Shown piece by piece: positions 54,101 through 62,687 of a stretch of DNA of 64,000 bases (position 1 is its first letter; every line of letters begins with the position of its first letter). The notes beneath the pieces were generated by a model that saw only the letters and a list, made by a program, of their open reading frames with translations, searched no databases and was not told where the DNA came from. The DNA comes from Psychroflexus planctonicus (GTDB lineage Bacteria; Bacteroidota; Bacteroidia; Flavobacteriales; Flavobacteriaceae): NCBI RefSeq assembly GCF_014640195.1, contig NZ_BMGM01000003.1, positions 186,001 to 250,000 of the forward strand. The letters are read 5' to 3'. Position numbers and translations under genes: made by a program.

Positions 54101-54375
54101 GAAACTCCGTTTTATTAATCGATTTTATTGAAATTAGATTAAATGACGGCATTCCATTCAAACAAGCCATTATTGAAGCTGGGGCAGTTCGAACCACTCC
54201 GATTTTGCTCACCGCTGGAACCGTAGTTATTGGTGCAGTAGCCATTTTATTCGATCCGATTTTTCAAGGATTAGCACTATCGCTTATGGGCGGAACCATA
54301 GTTTCTACCTTCTTAACTTTATTGGTAGTTCCATTGGTGTATTATGTGGTAATGAAGAAGAAATATGCTTCATAG
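51130..54375 (+). CDS. RND-family efflux permease (first system)
   Basis: 1081 residues, 12 membrane helices and two large periplasmic loops. TM4 carries the proton-relay pair Asp417-Asp418 (GIVVDDSIIITE). Where AcrB has its TM10 Lys940 this protein shows Arg991-Asn992 (IMVRNSVLLIDF). An acidic cytoplasmic insertion (EGEDEDDDFEEIENDSAGEED) joins the two halves after TM6. Substrate unknown; TM4 lacks the metal-type motif of CzcA, so drugs or organic compounds are more likely. Its last 78 codons are duplicated at 61261-61497. It has no visible terminator directly downstream. Confidence 0.92.
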   Translation: MKNGIAGKLANAFLTSKITVLLMVVFMGVGIYATLLIPREEEPQIDVPMADIFVGYPGASPKEVENRVIVPLERIISNIQGVEYVYSTSMKEQGMVIVQFYVGEDIERSYVKLHNEIMKYMDMMPKGVTQPLIKTRSIDDVPVMGITLFSENYDDYQLHQMANELIVEIEKVENVSTTKNIGGRNKELQIELNHQEMANYGLDILKVTEMIQANHIQSSSGNIQKSDEEIKISTGNYISRPEDLRQLIVGTYQQQPVYLHQISSISEGPETAKNYVSFGYGAASELKKEMPSSYSAVTISVAKRKGADAMQVAEAVVKQKERWEKYIIPEDVQMEVTRNYGETASDKVSDLLFNLLSAIIAVTLVVMLSMGWRGGLVVFISVPITFALTMLSYYLFDYTLNRITLFALIFITGIVVDDSIIITENMHRHFKMKKMSLRKAAIYAINEVGNPTILAAFIVIASVLPMAFVSGLMGPYMSPMPIGASITMILSLFIALTIVPYLAYYFLKADGKQPVEGEDEDDDFEEIENDSAGEEDKDLQQTKIYKLYNKIQRPMLESRTKRWGFIGGITLLLLASIVLFLNQSVLVKMLPFDNKNEFQIVIDLPEGTTLERTNAVTQEIAEYVKNRPEVVDYQSYVGTASPITFNGLVRHYDLRNEPRMADIQVNITHKNDRSEQSHDIAKSFRADVQRIGDQYGANIKIVEVPPGPPVLSTIVAEVYGPDYNEQINIARNIKQILSETQDVVDIDWRVEADQKEMHFEIDRERASLEGIVPAQLVNAMQLSLGEHAIAQAYRENSNQNVGIVYKTKNEDKADLDQLLKLKVISAKGNPVEIGDLVKVVEQPIEKSIFRKNKRRVVYVTAEMAGELESPVYAILGMEEYLKDMHLPEGYSIEELYTEIPVDTDDYKVKWDGEWQITLEVFRDLGIAFIGVIFIIYMLIVGWFQSFRSPIVMMIAIPLSLVGIILAHWIFDAFFTATSFIGMIALAGIMVRNSVLLIDFIEIRLNDGIPFKQAIIEAGAVRTTPILLTAGTVVIGAVAILFDPIFQGLALSLMGGTIVSTFLTLLVVPLVYYVVMKKKYAS
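54136..54369 (+). repeat. Direct repeat, left copy (3' end of first RND permease)
   Basis: 234 bp that recur at 61261-61494 with 13 mismatches by my count, 12 of them silent. The two copies bracket a 6.9-kb block containing the second RND operon. Confidence 0.9.
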
Positions 54376-54821
54376 GAATACATTTTATTTACTGTACAAA
54401 ACCTACTGGGATATCTTTTTTTAATAAAACCAATTTTATGAGATATATAGCTATACAGCCAAAATAATATTGATAATGATAAATTTATGCTTGTTAATAT
54501 ATTGTTTAAAATTAAGCCTTTAAACCAATCGTGTTTAATAATTCCATTCAAAAATAAATACAAATAATTGACTTTTAATAAAAGGATAAATCATACAATT
54601 CATTAATTCATAATTAAAAGTTAAAATTAAAAAACTAAATAGTTGATGTTTAAACGTAAAATTTGAATTTGTTCAAAATTAAAAAGCTTGCAAAAGACTT
54701 TATTATCTGAGAAAGATGATTTATTTTATAAATCAAAATATGTAATAATTGTTTACAACAGGTTAGATGTCAATAATGTAGATTTATGATTTTTTTGTAA
54801 TATTGAAAAAAATATGTTAAA
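54376..54821. other. Gene-free AT-rich region after the first RND operon
   Basis: 446 bp of very AT-rich sequence. No terminator hairpin, repeat or ORF of note was seen. A weak TAGATTTA box at 54779-54786 might serve the downstream lipoprotein gene. It forms the left edge of the putative inserted block. Confidence 0.5.
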
Positions 54822-55487
54822 ATGAAAAATCACATTAAAATAATATCAGTGCTCATGCTTTTGGTTATTTCTGCGTGCTCTAATACTAAGGTAATCGCAT
54901 CATGGAAATCAGAAAATGCGAATCAGATTAAAAACAATAAAAACGTACTTGTAATTGCACGTACAGGAGATAAACAAGCTCGGATAGCTTTTGAATCTGA
55001 AATTGCTGAAAAATTAAATAAAGAAGGAATAAATGCAACGAGTAGTTTTTCAATTTTGCCAACCAATTTAAAAATAGGTAAGGAATTAACTGAAGAACAA
55101 AAAATGGCTTTTAAAGAGTTTCTAAAAATCGAAGGTTTCGATGGTGTTGTACTAAATGTCATTAAGGATTTAGAAGAAACTACAAAAACCTATAGCGACG
55201 GAGGCTATTACGCCGGTGCAACTGTACCTTTTTATCCTTCATATTACAATGGTTTTTATACTTATTATTTTAATCCTTATTCATATACTTCATTTGGAAC
55301 TTATGTTGAACCGACCACTACAACTTATTCTTACAAAACTTATGTTTTAGAAACCGTGGTTTACAACTTGAATCAGAAAGAAAATGATCAATTGATTGCA
55401 GTTGTTACTTCAAAAATTGAAAATCCACAAGACATTGATAATGATGCAAAGGTGTTTGCTAAAAAAATCTTTAATTCTTTAAAATAA
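54822..55487 (+). CDS. Lipoprotein of unknown function with Tyr-rich segment
   Basis: 221 residues with lipobox LVISACS (Cys near 19). The N-terminal half (VIASWKSENANQIKNNKNVLVIARTGDKQARIAFESEIAEKLNKEG) has an alternating strand/helix pattern somewhat like DUF4136 lipoproteins. Residues about 125-175 are unusually rich in Tyr, Phe and Ser. It precedes the second RND operon by 55 bp, on the same strand, and lies within the putative insertion. Confidence 0.7.
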   Translation: MKNHIKIISVLMLLVISACSNTKVIASWKSENANQIKNNKNVLVIARTGDKQARIAFESEIAEKLNKEGINATSSFSILPTNLKIGKELTEEQKMAFKEFLKIEGFDGVVLNVIKDLEETTKTYSDGGYYAGATVPFYPSYYNGFYTYYFNPYSYTSFGTYVEPTTTTYSYKTYVLETVVYNLNQKENDQLIAVVTSKIENPQDIDNDAKVFAKKIFNSLK

Positions 55488-55542
55488 AATTTATTGTTCT
55501 TGATTTATCTAAAAGGAGTTTATTAAATATTCAATTTTTGAT

Positions 55543-56670
55543 ATGAAAAAATTTTTATTGAGTTTTCTAGTCATAGGTTTATTCGCTTGTAAAGATAAAC
55601 CTAAGGCTGTTAGTGTTACAAACCCAAAAGTCCAAGTCGTTAGTTTAAGAGAACATAACATTAGCCTCGAAAAGGATTTTGTAGGACAAGTATATGGGTA
55701 TAATGATATCCCTATCAGAGCTCGTGTAGCTGGATTTCTAGAACAAATTGCTTTTCAAGAAGGAAGCTATGTTAAAAAAGGCGACTTATTATATGTAGTA
55801 GATCCCGATCAACTTTTAGAGTCTGTAAATGCTGCAAAAAGTGATTTAGCGCGAAGCAAAGTCAACAAAGAACGTGCTATAAGCGATTTAAACAGAATCG
55901 AACCCTTAGCTAAAATAAACGCTGTGAGTCAAAAAGACTTAGATGCAGCAGTTGCTGCCAAAAAAAGTTCTGAATCTGTTGTAGAAGCTGCTGAAGCCAA
56001 ATTACGACTAGCACAAATAAGATTGAACTATGCAAGTATTAAATCGCCTGTAGATGGTGTTATAGGAAAATCGTTGGCTGGTGAAGGAGAGTTTGTTGGT
56101 AGAGCGCCAAACCCTGTAATTTTAAATACGGTATCTACCATAGATTCTTTACGGGTTGAATTTTTTGTGACTGAAAATGATTATATATCGTGGAGTAAAC
56201 GTGATAAATCAGAAGATGATAAAACCATTGATATACCTTTGAAGTTAATACTATCTGATGGCAGTTTATTTGAGTATAAAGGGAAAATAAATTTCATCAA
56301 TAGGGAGGTCGATGCTATTACAGGTGCTATTTTAGTTCAATCTATCTTTCCTAATCCAGATCGCTTGGTGAGACCTGGTCAGTTTGCGCGTGTTAGAGCT
56401 TCTGTGAAATCCATACCAAATGCTTTGCTTGTGCCTCAACGCTGTGTAAGTGAAATCCAAGGTAATTATTTTGTGATGCGTGTTAAAGATAATGGTGAAG
56501 CTGAACAAGTTGGAATAAAACTTGGCCAAGCCTACAAGGATTATTTTGTCGTTGATGAAGGTTTAACGCCAAATGACAGGGTAGTTTATGAAGGCTTACA
56601 ACGTGCCAAAAGCGGAAGTGTTGTAGATGCAGAGGTCATAGAATTCAAATCGCAATACAAAGCGGATTAA
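55543..56670 (+). CDS. RND efflux periplasmic adaptor lipoprotein (AcrA-like, second system)
   Basis: 375 residues with lipobox LFACK (Cys16). Lipoyl, hairpin and barrel domains follow in AcrA order (FQEGSYVKKGDLLYVVDPDQL, then NYASIKSPVDGVIGKSLAGEGEFVG, FPNPDRLVRPGQFARVRASV). The C-terminal GLQRAKSGSVVDAEVI is typical of AcrA/MexA. The permease gene starts 2 bp after its stop. Confidence 0.93.
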   Translation: MKKFLLSFLVIGLFACKDKPKAVSVTNPKVQVVSLREHNISLEKDFVGQVYGYNDIPIRARVAGFLEQIAFQEGSYVKKGDLLYVVDPDQLLESVNAAKSDLARSKVNKERAISDLNRIEPLAKINAVSQKDLDAAVAAKKSSESVVEAAEAKLRLAQIRLNYASIKSPVDGVIGKSLAGEGEFVGRAPNPVILNTVSTIDSLRVEFFVTENDYISWSKRDKSEDDKTIDIPLKLILSDGSLFEYKGKINFINREVDAITGAILVQSIFPNPDRLVRPGQFARVRASVKSIPNALLVPQRCVSEIQGNYFVMRVKDNGEAEQVGIKLGQAYKDYFVVDEGLTPNDRVVYEGLQRAKSGSVVDAEVIEFKSQYKAD

Positions 56671-56672
56671 TT

Positions 56673-59600
56673 ATGGAAGAGAATCAAAAAGATATATTTT
56701 TTGTACGACGCCCTATTGTTGCTATTGTCATCGCTATATTTATGCTTATAATCGGTGGAGTTTCTGTTTTAGGAATAGCCGTTGAACAATACCCTAATAT
56801 TACGCCTCCAATAGTCCGAGTAAGTACGTTCTTCACCGGAGCAAACTCCACAACGGTTGAAAATTCTGTTGCCGCCCCACTTGAACAACAAATCAACGGG
56901 GTAGAAAATATGCTCTACATGAAATCTACCAACGCCAATGATGGTAGCATGAGCCTTGAAATAACTTTCGATCTGGGTACAGACCCGGACATGAACACGG
57001 TATTTACTCAAAACAGTGTAGCCACGGCCACGCCTAAACTCCCTGAAGCCGTAAAGCGAATTGGAGTAACCACAAAAAAATCGATGAGTAGTATCTTGAT
57101 GTTACTATCAGTAACTTCTCCCAATGGAACCTACGATAAAGACTTTTTGGGTAATTATTCCATCATCAACATCCAAGATGAATTGGCCCGTATTAAAGGT
57201 GTAGGTAGAGTTCAGGTTTTAGGCTCAAGTAATTACTCAATGCGTATATGGGTAAAACCGGACAGGTTAGCGAAATTGGGTGTATCTATACCTGAAATCA
57301 TGAATGCCATTCGTCAACAAAATGTTGTCTCACCAGGTGGGCAAATTGGATCTGAGCCGGCACCGCCAGGAACAGAATTCACATATACGGTGAGATTGCC
57401 TGAACAACTTGTAGATGAAAGCGAATTTGAAGATATTGTAATTCGTACCTTACCTGATGGAAGCCAATTACGATTAAAGGATATTGCTGAAATTAATTTA
57501 GGCACAGAAAACTATAACGCCTTATCACGAACTAACGGAAAGGATGCAGCGGCCATAGCTATTTTTCAATCCCCGGGAACAAACGCTGTGGAATTAGCAG
57601 AAAAAGTGACTTCAACCATGGATAACATGGCTGAAAATTTTCCAGAAGATATTGCTTACAAAGTGTCTTTAGACTCTACTGAACCTATTATGGCCGGTAT
57701 CCATGAAATTATCGAAACCCTTATTATTGCTTTAGTTTTAGTTATTTTTGTCGTATTCCTGTTTATACAAGATTGGCGTGCCACATTAATTCCTACTTTA
57801 GCTATTCCGGTATCATTGGTCGCTACATTTATGTTTTTCCCAATGCTCGATTTTACGGTCAATTCTTTATCTCTCTTAGGCCTTGTACTTGCTATAGGTA
57901 TTGTGGTAGATGATGCTATTGTTGTGGTAGAAGCCGTACAAGTTAATATTGAAAAAGGCATGAACCCAAAAGCTGCTACAACTGCAGCCATGAAAGAAGT
58001 TACAGGCCCAATTATAGCAACCACATTAGTCATGATAGCTGTGTTTGTGCCCGTTGCCGCTATGGCTGGTATTACGGGAAGTCTGTATCAGCAATTTGCG
58101 ATTACCATTGCTGTATCTGTAGTGTTTTCATCGATTAATGCTTTGACTTTAAGTCCAGCTCTATGCGCCTTATTAATGAAAAAACCTACCGAGTCTAAAG
58201 GCGCTTTAGCTCGTTTTTTCAAGAAGTTCAATACCATGTTTGATCGTGGTACCCAGAAATACGGAAAAGCAACTGCTGCAATATCAGGCAAAATGAAACG
58301 CGGTGTAGTCTATCTTATTATTAGTGTTATTGCTGCGGGTATTTTTGGCGCTATGGTACCTGGCGGATTTTTACCCGAAGAAGACCAAGGCTACTTTTTT
58401 GTTAATGTTCAATTACCTAACGCTGCATCTCTTCAAAGAACAGATGTTGTGGTTAAAGACATTGAAGAATTACTCATGCAGGAAGAAGATATAGAGTATG
58501 TGACTGCGGTTACAGGATATAGCTTATTATCCGGCGCCATGATACCAAACAACGCCTTTGTTTTTGTGAAATTAGCCAATTGGGATGAGCGTGAGCGAAC
58601 AGCAAATGAAGCCATTTCACAAACTAATACCTTATTGCGTAATAATATTATTGAAGCTCAAGCCGTGGCATTTGGGCCACCAGCAATTCCTGGTCTTGGG
58701 AATGGTTCAGGGTTTAGTATTATGATTCAGGATAAAGGCGGTCAAACCCCGGCATATTTAGCTGAACAAACTTATAAATTTATTGCAGAAGCCCAAAAAC
58801 GTCCTGAAGTGGCATCTGCATTTACAACTTTTCAAGCCAGTGTACCACAAAGACGTATGATTCTTAATAAAGACAAGATATTAAAATCTGACGTGGCTTT
58901 AGGTGATGTTTACAACACCTTTGCGGCTTTTCTTGGGGGGGCTTATGTCAACGATTTTACAAAATATGGCCGTTTATACAAAGCTTATGTTCAAGCTGAA
59001 CCCGAATATCGACAAAGTGAAAAAGGACTTGATTTGTTTTTTGTTCAAAATAAAGATGGGGTCTCCGTGCCACTTTCTACGTTTGTTGATGTGGTGCCGG
59101 ATTCAGGACCGGATTATACAACCAGATTCAATTTATATCGTGCAGCAGAAGTTACCGGACAACCGGCTTCTGGCTATAGTTCTGCAGAAACCCTCAATGC
59201 TTTAGAAGAAGTGGCGACCGAAGTTTTACCATCCGATATGACCTACAGCTGGAATGCAATGAGCTATCAAGAAAAGAAATCTTCCGGTCAACTTTCGATA
59301 GTGTTTGCATTCTCCTTGTTTTTTGTATTCTTGATTTTGGCTGCACAATATGAAAGTTGGAGCATGCCACTGGCTATTTTACTAGGAACACCATTTGCGT
59401 TGATGGGTGCTTTTGGATTTTTATACATAGCCAGATTATTTAGCGAGAGTTACCTCACCAATATCTTTGCTCAAATTTCTTTGGTGATGTTAATTGCCAT
59501 GGCTGCGAAAAACGCTATTCTTATTGTTGAATTTGCCAAGATTAAATTTGATGAAGGCTTCAGCCTATTTGATGCGGCTGTAGAAGCAGCAGTATTAAGA

Positions 59601-59840
59601 TTCAGACCAATATTAATGACAACTTTTGCTTTTATATTAGGTGTTTTACCACTTTTACTTGCAAGTGGAGCTGGAGCCGAAGCAAGAAAAGTTATGGGTG
59701 TAGCTCTGCTTGGTGGCATGGGCGTTGCTACTGCTATTGGTGTATTGATGTATCCTATGCTGTTTGTGTTGATTGGAAAATTGGCAGGCTACGAAAAAAA
59801 CCGAAGCCTTGAACCTAAAAACGATAGCCATGAAAAATAG
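56673..59840 (+). CDS. AcrB/MexB-type multidrug RND permease (HAE1)
   Basis: 1055 residues, the standard AcrB length. It starts FFVRRPIVAIVIAIFMLIIGG. Proton-relay residues are conserved: Asp413-Asp414 in TM4 (IVVDDAIVVVE) and Lys946 in TM10 (MAAKNAILIVEF). The periplasmic porter part includes FGPPAIPGLGNGSGFSI, typical of HAE1 pumps. Broad organic substrates are expected. Its end overlaps the outer-membrane factor gene by 11 bp. Confidence 0.95.
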   Translation: MEENQKDIFFVRRPIVAIVIAIFMLIIGGVSVLGIAVEQYPNITPPIVRVSTFFTGANSTTVENSVAAPLEQQINGVENMLYMKSTNANDGSMSLEITFDLGTDPDMNTVFTQNSVATATPKLPEAVKRIGVTTKKSMSSILMLLSVTSPNGTYDKDFLGNYSIINIQDELARIKGVGRVQVLGSSNYSMRIWVKPDRLAKLGVSIPEIMNAIRQQNVVSPGGQIGSEPAPPGTEFTYTVRLPEQLVDESEFEDIVIRTLPDGSQLRLKDIAEINLGTENYNALSRTNGKDAAAIAIFQSPGTNAVELAEKVTSTMDNMAENFPEDIAYKVSLDSTEPIMAGIHEIIETLIIALVLVIFVVFLFIQDWRATLIPTLAIPVSLVATFMFFPMLDFTVNSLSLLGLVLAIGIVVDDAIVVVEAVQVNIEKGMNPKAATTAAMKEVTGPIIATTLVMIAVFVPVAAMAGITGSLYQQFAITIAVSVVFSSINALTLSPALCALLMKKPTESKGALARFFKKFNTMFDRGTQKYGKATAAISGKMKRGVVYLIISVIAAGIFGAMVPGGFLPEEDQGYFFVNVQLPNAASLQRTDVVVKDIEELLMQEEDIEYVTAVTGYSLLSGAMIPNNAFVFVKLANWDERERTANEAISQTNTLLRNNIIEAQAVAFGPPAIPGLGNGSGFSIMIQDKGGQTPAYLAEQTYKFIAEAQKRPEVASAFTTFQASVPQRRMILNKDKILKSDVALGDVYNTFAAFLGGAYVNDFTKYGRLYKAYVQAEPEYRQSEKGLDLFFVQNKDGVSVPLSTFVDVVPDSGPDYTTRFNLYRAAEVTGQPASGYSSAETLNALEEVATEVLPSDMTYSWNAMSYQEKKSSGQLSIVFAFSLFFVFLILAAQYESWSMPLAILLGTPFALMGAFGFLYIARLFSESYLTNIFAQISLVMLIAMAAKNAILIVEFAKIKFDEGFSLFDAAVEAAVLRFRPILMTTFAFILGVLPLLLASGAGAEARKVMGVALLGGMGVATAIGVLMYPMLFVLIGKLAGYEKNRSLEPKNDSHEK

Positions 59841-61242
59841 ATTGATATTAGTCGTTTTAATATTATCGGTTTTAATAGGCTGTAAAGCTGGAAAAAACTA
59901 TAAAGGTGCCGAAGTTGATGTGCCAGATCGTTTTTATTTCGAAGAAGAAGCTGAAGTGCCAAACGAACTTACTGTTAACCCTATGGATTTATCAAAAGAC
60001 AGTATTTCTGATTTGGATTTCTTTAGTCTTTTCCAAGATCCTGTTCTGGACAGTTTAATACAGAAATCAATTGAATATAACCAGGATTTAAATATAGCTG
60101 CTGAAACTGTTGTTCAGGCACAAGATGGTATCATTGTTCAACGTTCTGCCATGCTTCCCAGTTTTGGGGTCGAAGGTCGGGCTACAAGGGGTAATTTTCA
60201 AGGGGTTCAGCTTCCAAGCACGCAAAATACATTTTCTGCTGTAGCATTTGCCAATTGGGAAATTGATTTTTGGGGAAAGTTTCGGCGTCTTAATGAAGCG
60301 GCCAGAGCAAGACTGATGCAAAGTGAAGAAGCCTATCGAGCAACAAAACTCAGCTTAGTAACTTCAGTAGCTACTAATTACTTTCTGCTTTTAGATTATA
60401 AAAAACGATTAGAAATTTCAGAAAGAAACTTAGCGCTTAGGGATAGTGTGCTCAACATCATCGAACAACGATTTGAAAAAGGCATTGTTGCTGAAATTGA
60501 TGTGAATCAAGCCCAAATCAAACGTGCTGTGGCAGCCGAGTCTGTTCCAGTATGGAAAAGATTCATCGCTCAAACCGAACATCGATTGAGTTTATTGGCC
60601 GGCGCAAACCCAGGCAGAATAGTTACCGAAAGCAAACTTTTAGAAATAGATACCACATTCACAATTCCAGCTGGTCTGCCAAGTGATTTATTGTTAAGGC
60701 GTCCAGATGTGATGGCAGCCGAACAAAACCTAATTGCTCAAAACGCCTTTGCAGGTTCAGCTAAAGCGAATCTATTTCCAAATATCAGCTTAACCGGATT
60801 GGTTGGTGGAGTTTCCAATGAATTGTCAATGCTTACAGACGGACCTTTAGCTTGGAATGTCGGAGGTTCTATTTTAGGCCCTTTATTCAATTTTGGTCAG
60901 CTTAGGCGTCAGTTAAGTATTGAAGAGAGTAAAACCAGACAAGCTTTATTAGCTTACGAAAGAACCGTTTTAGACGCCTTTCGTTCCGTTGAAGATGCTC
61001 TTGTAGAAATCTCAACCCTTAAAGAACAACTGAAAGCCAGACAGGATCGATTAGATGCGTCACTCAAAGCACAGTATTTATCCGGTGAACGCTATGACAA
61101 AGGTGCGACAAGTTATCTTGAATTTTTAGAATCTCAGCGTCAGGCTTTTGAGTCAGAACTTAATTATGTGGAGACCAGACAACAATTGCTCAATGCGTAC
61201 GTGAATTTTTATTTAGCACTTGGTGGTGGATGGGATTTATAG
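59830..61242 (+). CDS. NodT/OprM-family outer-membrane efflux lipoprotein
   Basis: 470 residues from ATG at 59830, which gives a lipoprotein signal (MKNRLILVVLILSVLIGC, Cys18). A start 19 codons upstream would extend into the permease gene and spoil the signal. Two OEP domains are visible (SNLWEID-type ANWEIDFWGKFRRLNEAARARLMQ and LPSDLLLRRPDVMAAEQNL). It ends the adaptor-permease-channel operon 18 bp before the duplicated permease fragment. Confidence 0.94.
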   Translation: MKNRLILVVLILSVLIGCKAGKNYKGAEVDVPDRFYFEEEAEVPNELTVNPMDLSKDSISDLDFFSLFQDPVLDSLIQKSIEYNQDLNIAAETVVQAQDGIIVQRSAMLPSFGVEGRATRGNFQGVQLPSTQNTFSAVAFANWEIDFWGKFRRLNEAARARLMQSEEAYRATKLSLVTSVATNYFLLLDYKKRLEISERNLALRDSVLNIIEQRFEKGIVAEIDVNQAQIKRAVAAESVPVWKRFIAQTEHRLSLLAGANPGRIVTESKLLEIDTTFTIPAGLPSDLLLRRPDVMAAEQNLIAQNAFAGSAKANLFPNISLTGLVGGVSNELSMLTDGPLAWNVGGSILGPLFNFGQLRRQLSIEESKTRQALLAYERTVLDAFRSVEDALVEISTLKEQLKARQDRLDASLKAQYLSGERYDKGATSYLEFLESQRQAFESELNYVETRQQLLNAYVNFYLALGGGWDL

Positions 61243-61260
61243 ATTAATACAACCGAATTA

Positions 61261-61497
61261 AGACTAAATGACGGTATTCCATTCAAACAAACCATTATTG
61301 AAGCTGGAGCAGTTCGGACCACTCCGATTTTGCTCACTGCAGGAACCGTAGTTATTGGTGCGGTGGCGATTTTATTTGATCCGATTTTTCAAGGATTAGC
61401 ACTATCGCTTATGGGCGGAACCATTGTTTCTACCTTCTTAACTTTATTGGTAGTTCCATTGGTGTATTATGTGGTAATGAAAAAGAAATATGCTTAA
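61261..61497 (+). pseudogene. 3' fragment of an RND permease gene (right copy of the direct repeat)
   Basis: 78 codons plus TAA, in the same reading frame as codons 1003-1080 of the permease at 51130-54375, with 13 differences in 234 bp, only one of them changing an amino acid (Ala to Thr). It ends KKKYA then stop, one Ser shorter than the intact copy. No start codon or upstream part of the gene exists here: the preceding 18 bp follow the stop of the second efflux operon. A terminator lies 66 bp downstream. Confidence 0.93.
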
Positions 61498-61562
61498 ACG
61501 AGCTATTAAAAAAGTATAGATTTAATTCTTCAGAATTTTAAAGCTAATATTTTTCTATTTAG

Positions 61563-61586
61563 AGCCTGAAACTTTTGTTTTAGGCT
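61563..61586 (+). terminator. Rho-independent terminator after the permease fragment
   Basis: 10-bp arms AGCCTGAAAC/GTTTTAGGCT (one G-T wobble), 4-nt loop, then TTATTTCTTT. Placed 66 bp after the fragment's stop. It would end any transcript of the second RND operon and may be the original terminator of the first. Confidence 0.75.
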
Positions 61587-61747
61587 TTATTTCTTTAACT
61601 GCTTATTCATAAAAACCTATGTTGGTATAAGTATTTACAGATGAAAATTTTTAATTTTCTAAATAAAATAAAACTCTCATCTCCTGACTACGGCAGGCAG
61701 GTTCAGCACAAATATCAGCATTTTTTCAAGTGTTTTAACTTTACCGA

Positions 61748-62611
61748 TTACAAGTACTGTCTCTTTTCTATAAGTTCTAGATTTGTTTTAGTGCCGTCGA
61801 TATTTGTGTAATTCAGTTTTACAAATCCAAATTTTTCGTTGAAAAACGCTGTTAATTCTGTTTGTCCGATTCTACTTTTTGCAGTCGATTTAATTACATA
61901 ACACGCAAATTCTCCTAGTTTAGTTTCCAATTTTATTTTATCAATAATTTCATATTTGCATTTGTTCTCGATAGAACCTTCCCACATTTTCCAACGCGCA
62001 TCAGCCCAAGAATCTCCGATTTGTAAACTCCAATCCCATTCATTCCCAATTTCATATGGAGCTTTTATATATGGAAATGGGTTTAATTCAAGTATTTTGA
62101 AATAATTACTTCGAGGTGGATGAATCCATACATTTGCTTCATTTTCTATAACCCCAGACATTGAATTTGTTATTTCATCATCAAAACTATATTTTACACA
62201 GGTTTGATTATAATCAGGTATATGATTGGACATTGGGTTTCCATCTGCAACAGATATTTTCACTGTTTTAATAGTTGAAGTATCAATAGAATCAGAATCT
62301 ACAAAGTGCCAAATTCGACTATCGTTAGGTGCTTTTTTAAAGTACTGAATTTTATTTTCCTTTGTTATATGTTGATATTCATAAACAAACTCAGCTCCTA
62401 CTTTATACACAATATTATTATGATTGTATTTATTTATATCTACCACAGTAGAATCAAATGACTCAACTGTAATACTTTCATTTTCACTAATTAAATCGTA
62501 TGATGGATAGTCAACTTTTTTCGTTTCTACCTTTTCTTCAGTTTGTTTTATATCATTACAACTCAAAAATAAAATTATAAAGCCTATAAAAACATATAAT
62601 CTGGATTTCAT
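61748..62611 (-). CDS. Lipoprotein of unknown function
   Basis: 287 residues with lipobox LFLSCN (Cys18) and a beta-rich body with many aromatic residues (YIKAPYEIGNEWDWSLQIGDSWADARWKMWEG). Family not recognised. It lies 76 bp downstream of the haloperoxidase-like gene on the same strand and may be co-transcribed. The 250-bp gap on its 3' side holds a CGGCAGGCAGG-type segment near 61690-61702 and no other signal. Confidence 0.75.
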   Translation of the reverse strand: MKSRLYVFIGFIILFLSCNDIKQTEEKVETKKVDYPSYDLISENESITVESFDSTVVDINKYNHNNIVYKVGAEFVYEYQHITKENKIQYFKKAPNDSRIWHFVDSDSIDTSTIKTVKISVADGNPMSNHIPDYNQTCVKYSFDDEITNSMSGVIENEANVWIHPPRSNYFKILELNPFPYIKAPYEIGNEWDWSLQIGDSWADARWKMWEGSIENKCKYEIIDKIKLETKLGEFACYVIKSTAKSRIGQTELTAFFNEKFGFVKLNYTNIDGTKTNLELIEKRQYL

Positions 62612-62687
62612 TTATTTAATTTAAAGTTAGTTTTTCAATTTAAAATGGTAGGCAACTTATAAAGATGAAAGAAAGTTACAAATCTAT

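Noticed and set aside
54721-54770. TGTAA-N7-TTACA inverted repeat upstream of the lipoprotein at 54822 considered as another Crp/Fnr site
   Set aside because: Spacing is not the 5-4-5 layout of the four good sites, and no -7 box lies at the expected distance.
57656-58033. Open frame of 125 codons antisense to the AcrB-like permease
   Set aside because: Low-complexity Ile/Thr/Ala sequence mirroring membrane helices on the other strand; no start signal or similarity.
61681-61706. GACTACGGCAGGCAGG-type segment considered as an attachment site or repeat
   Set aside because: Similar segments are remembered from flavobacterial intergenic regions, but only one copy is present here and no partner repeat at the other end of the inserted block was found.
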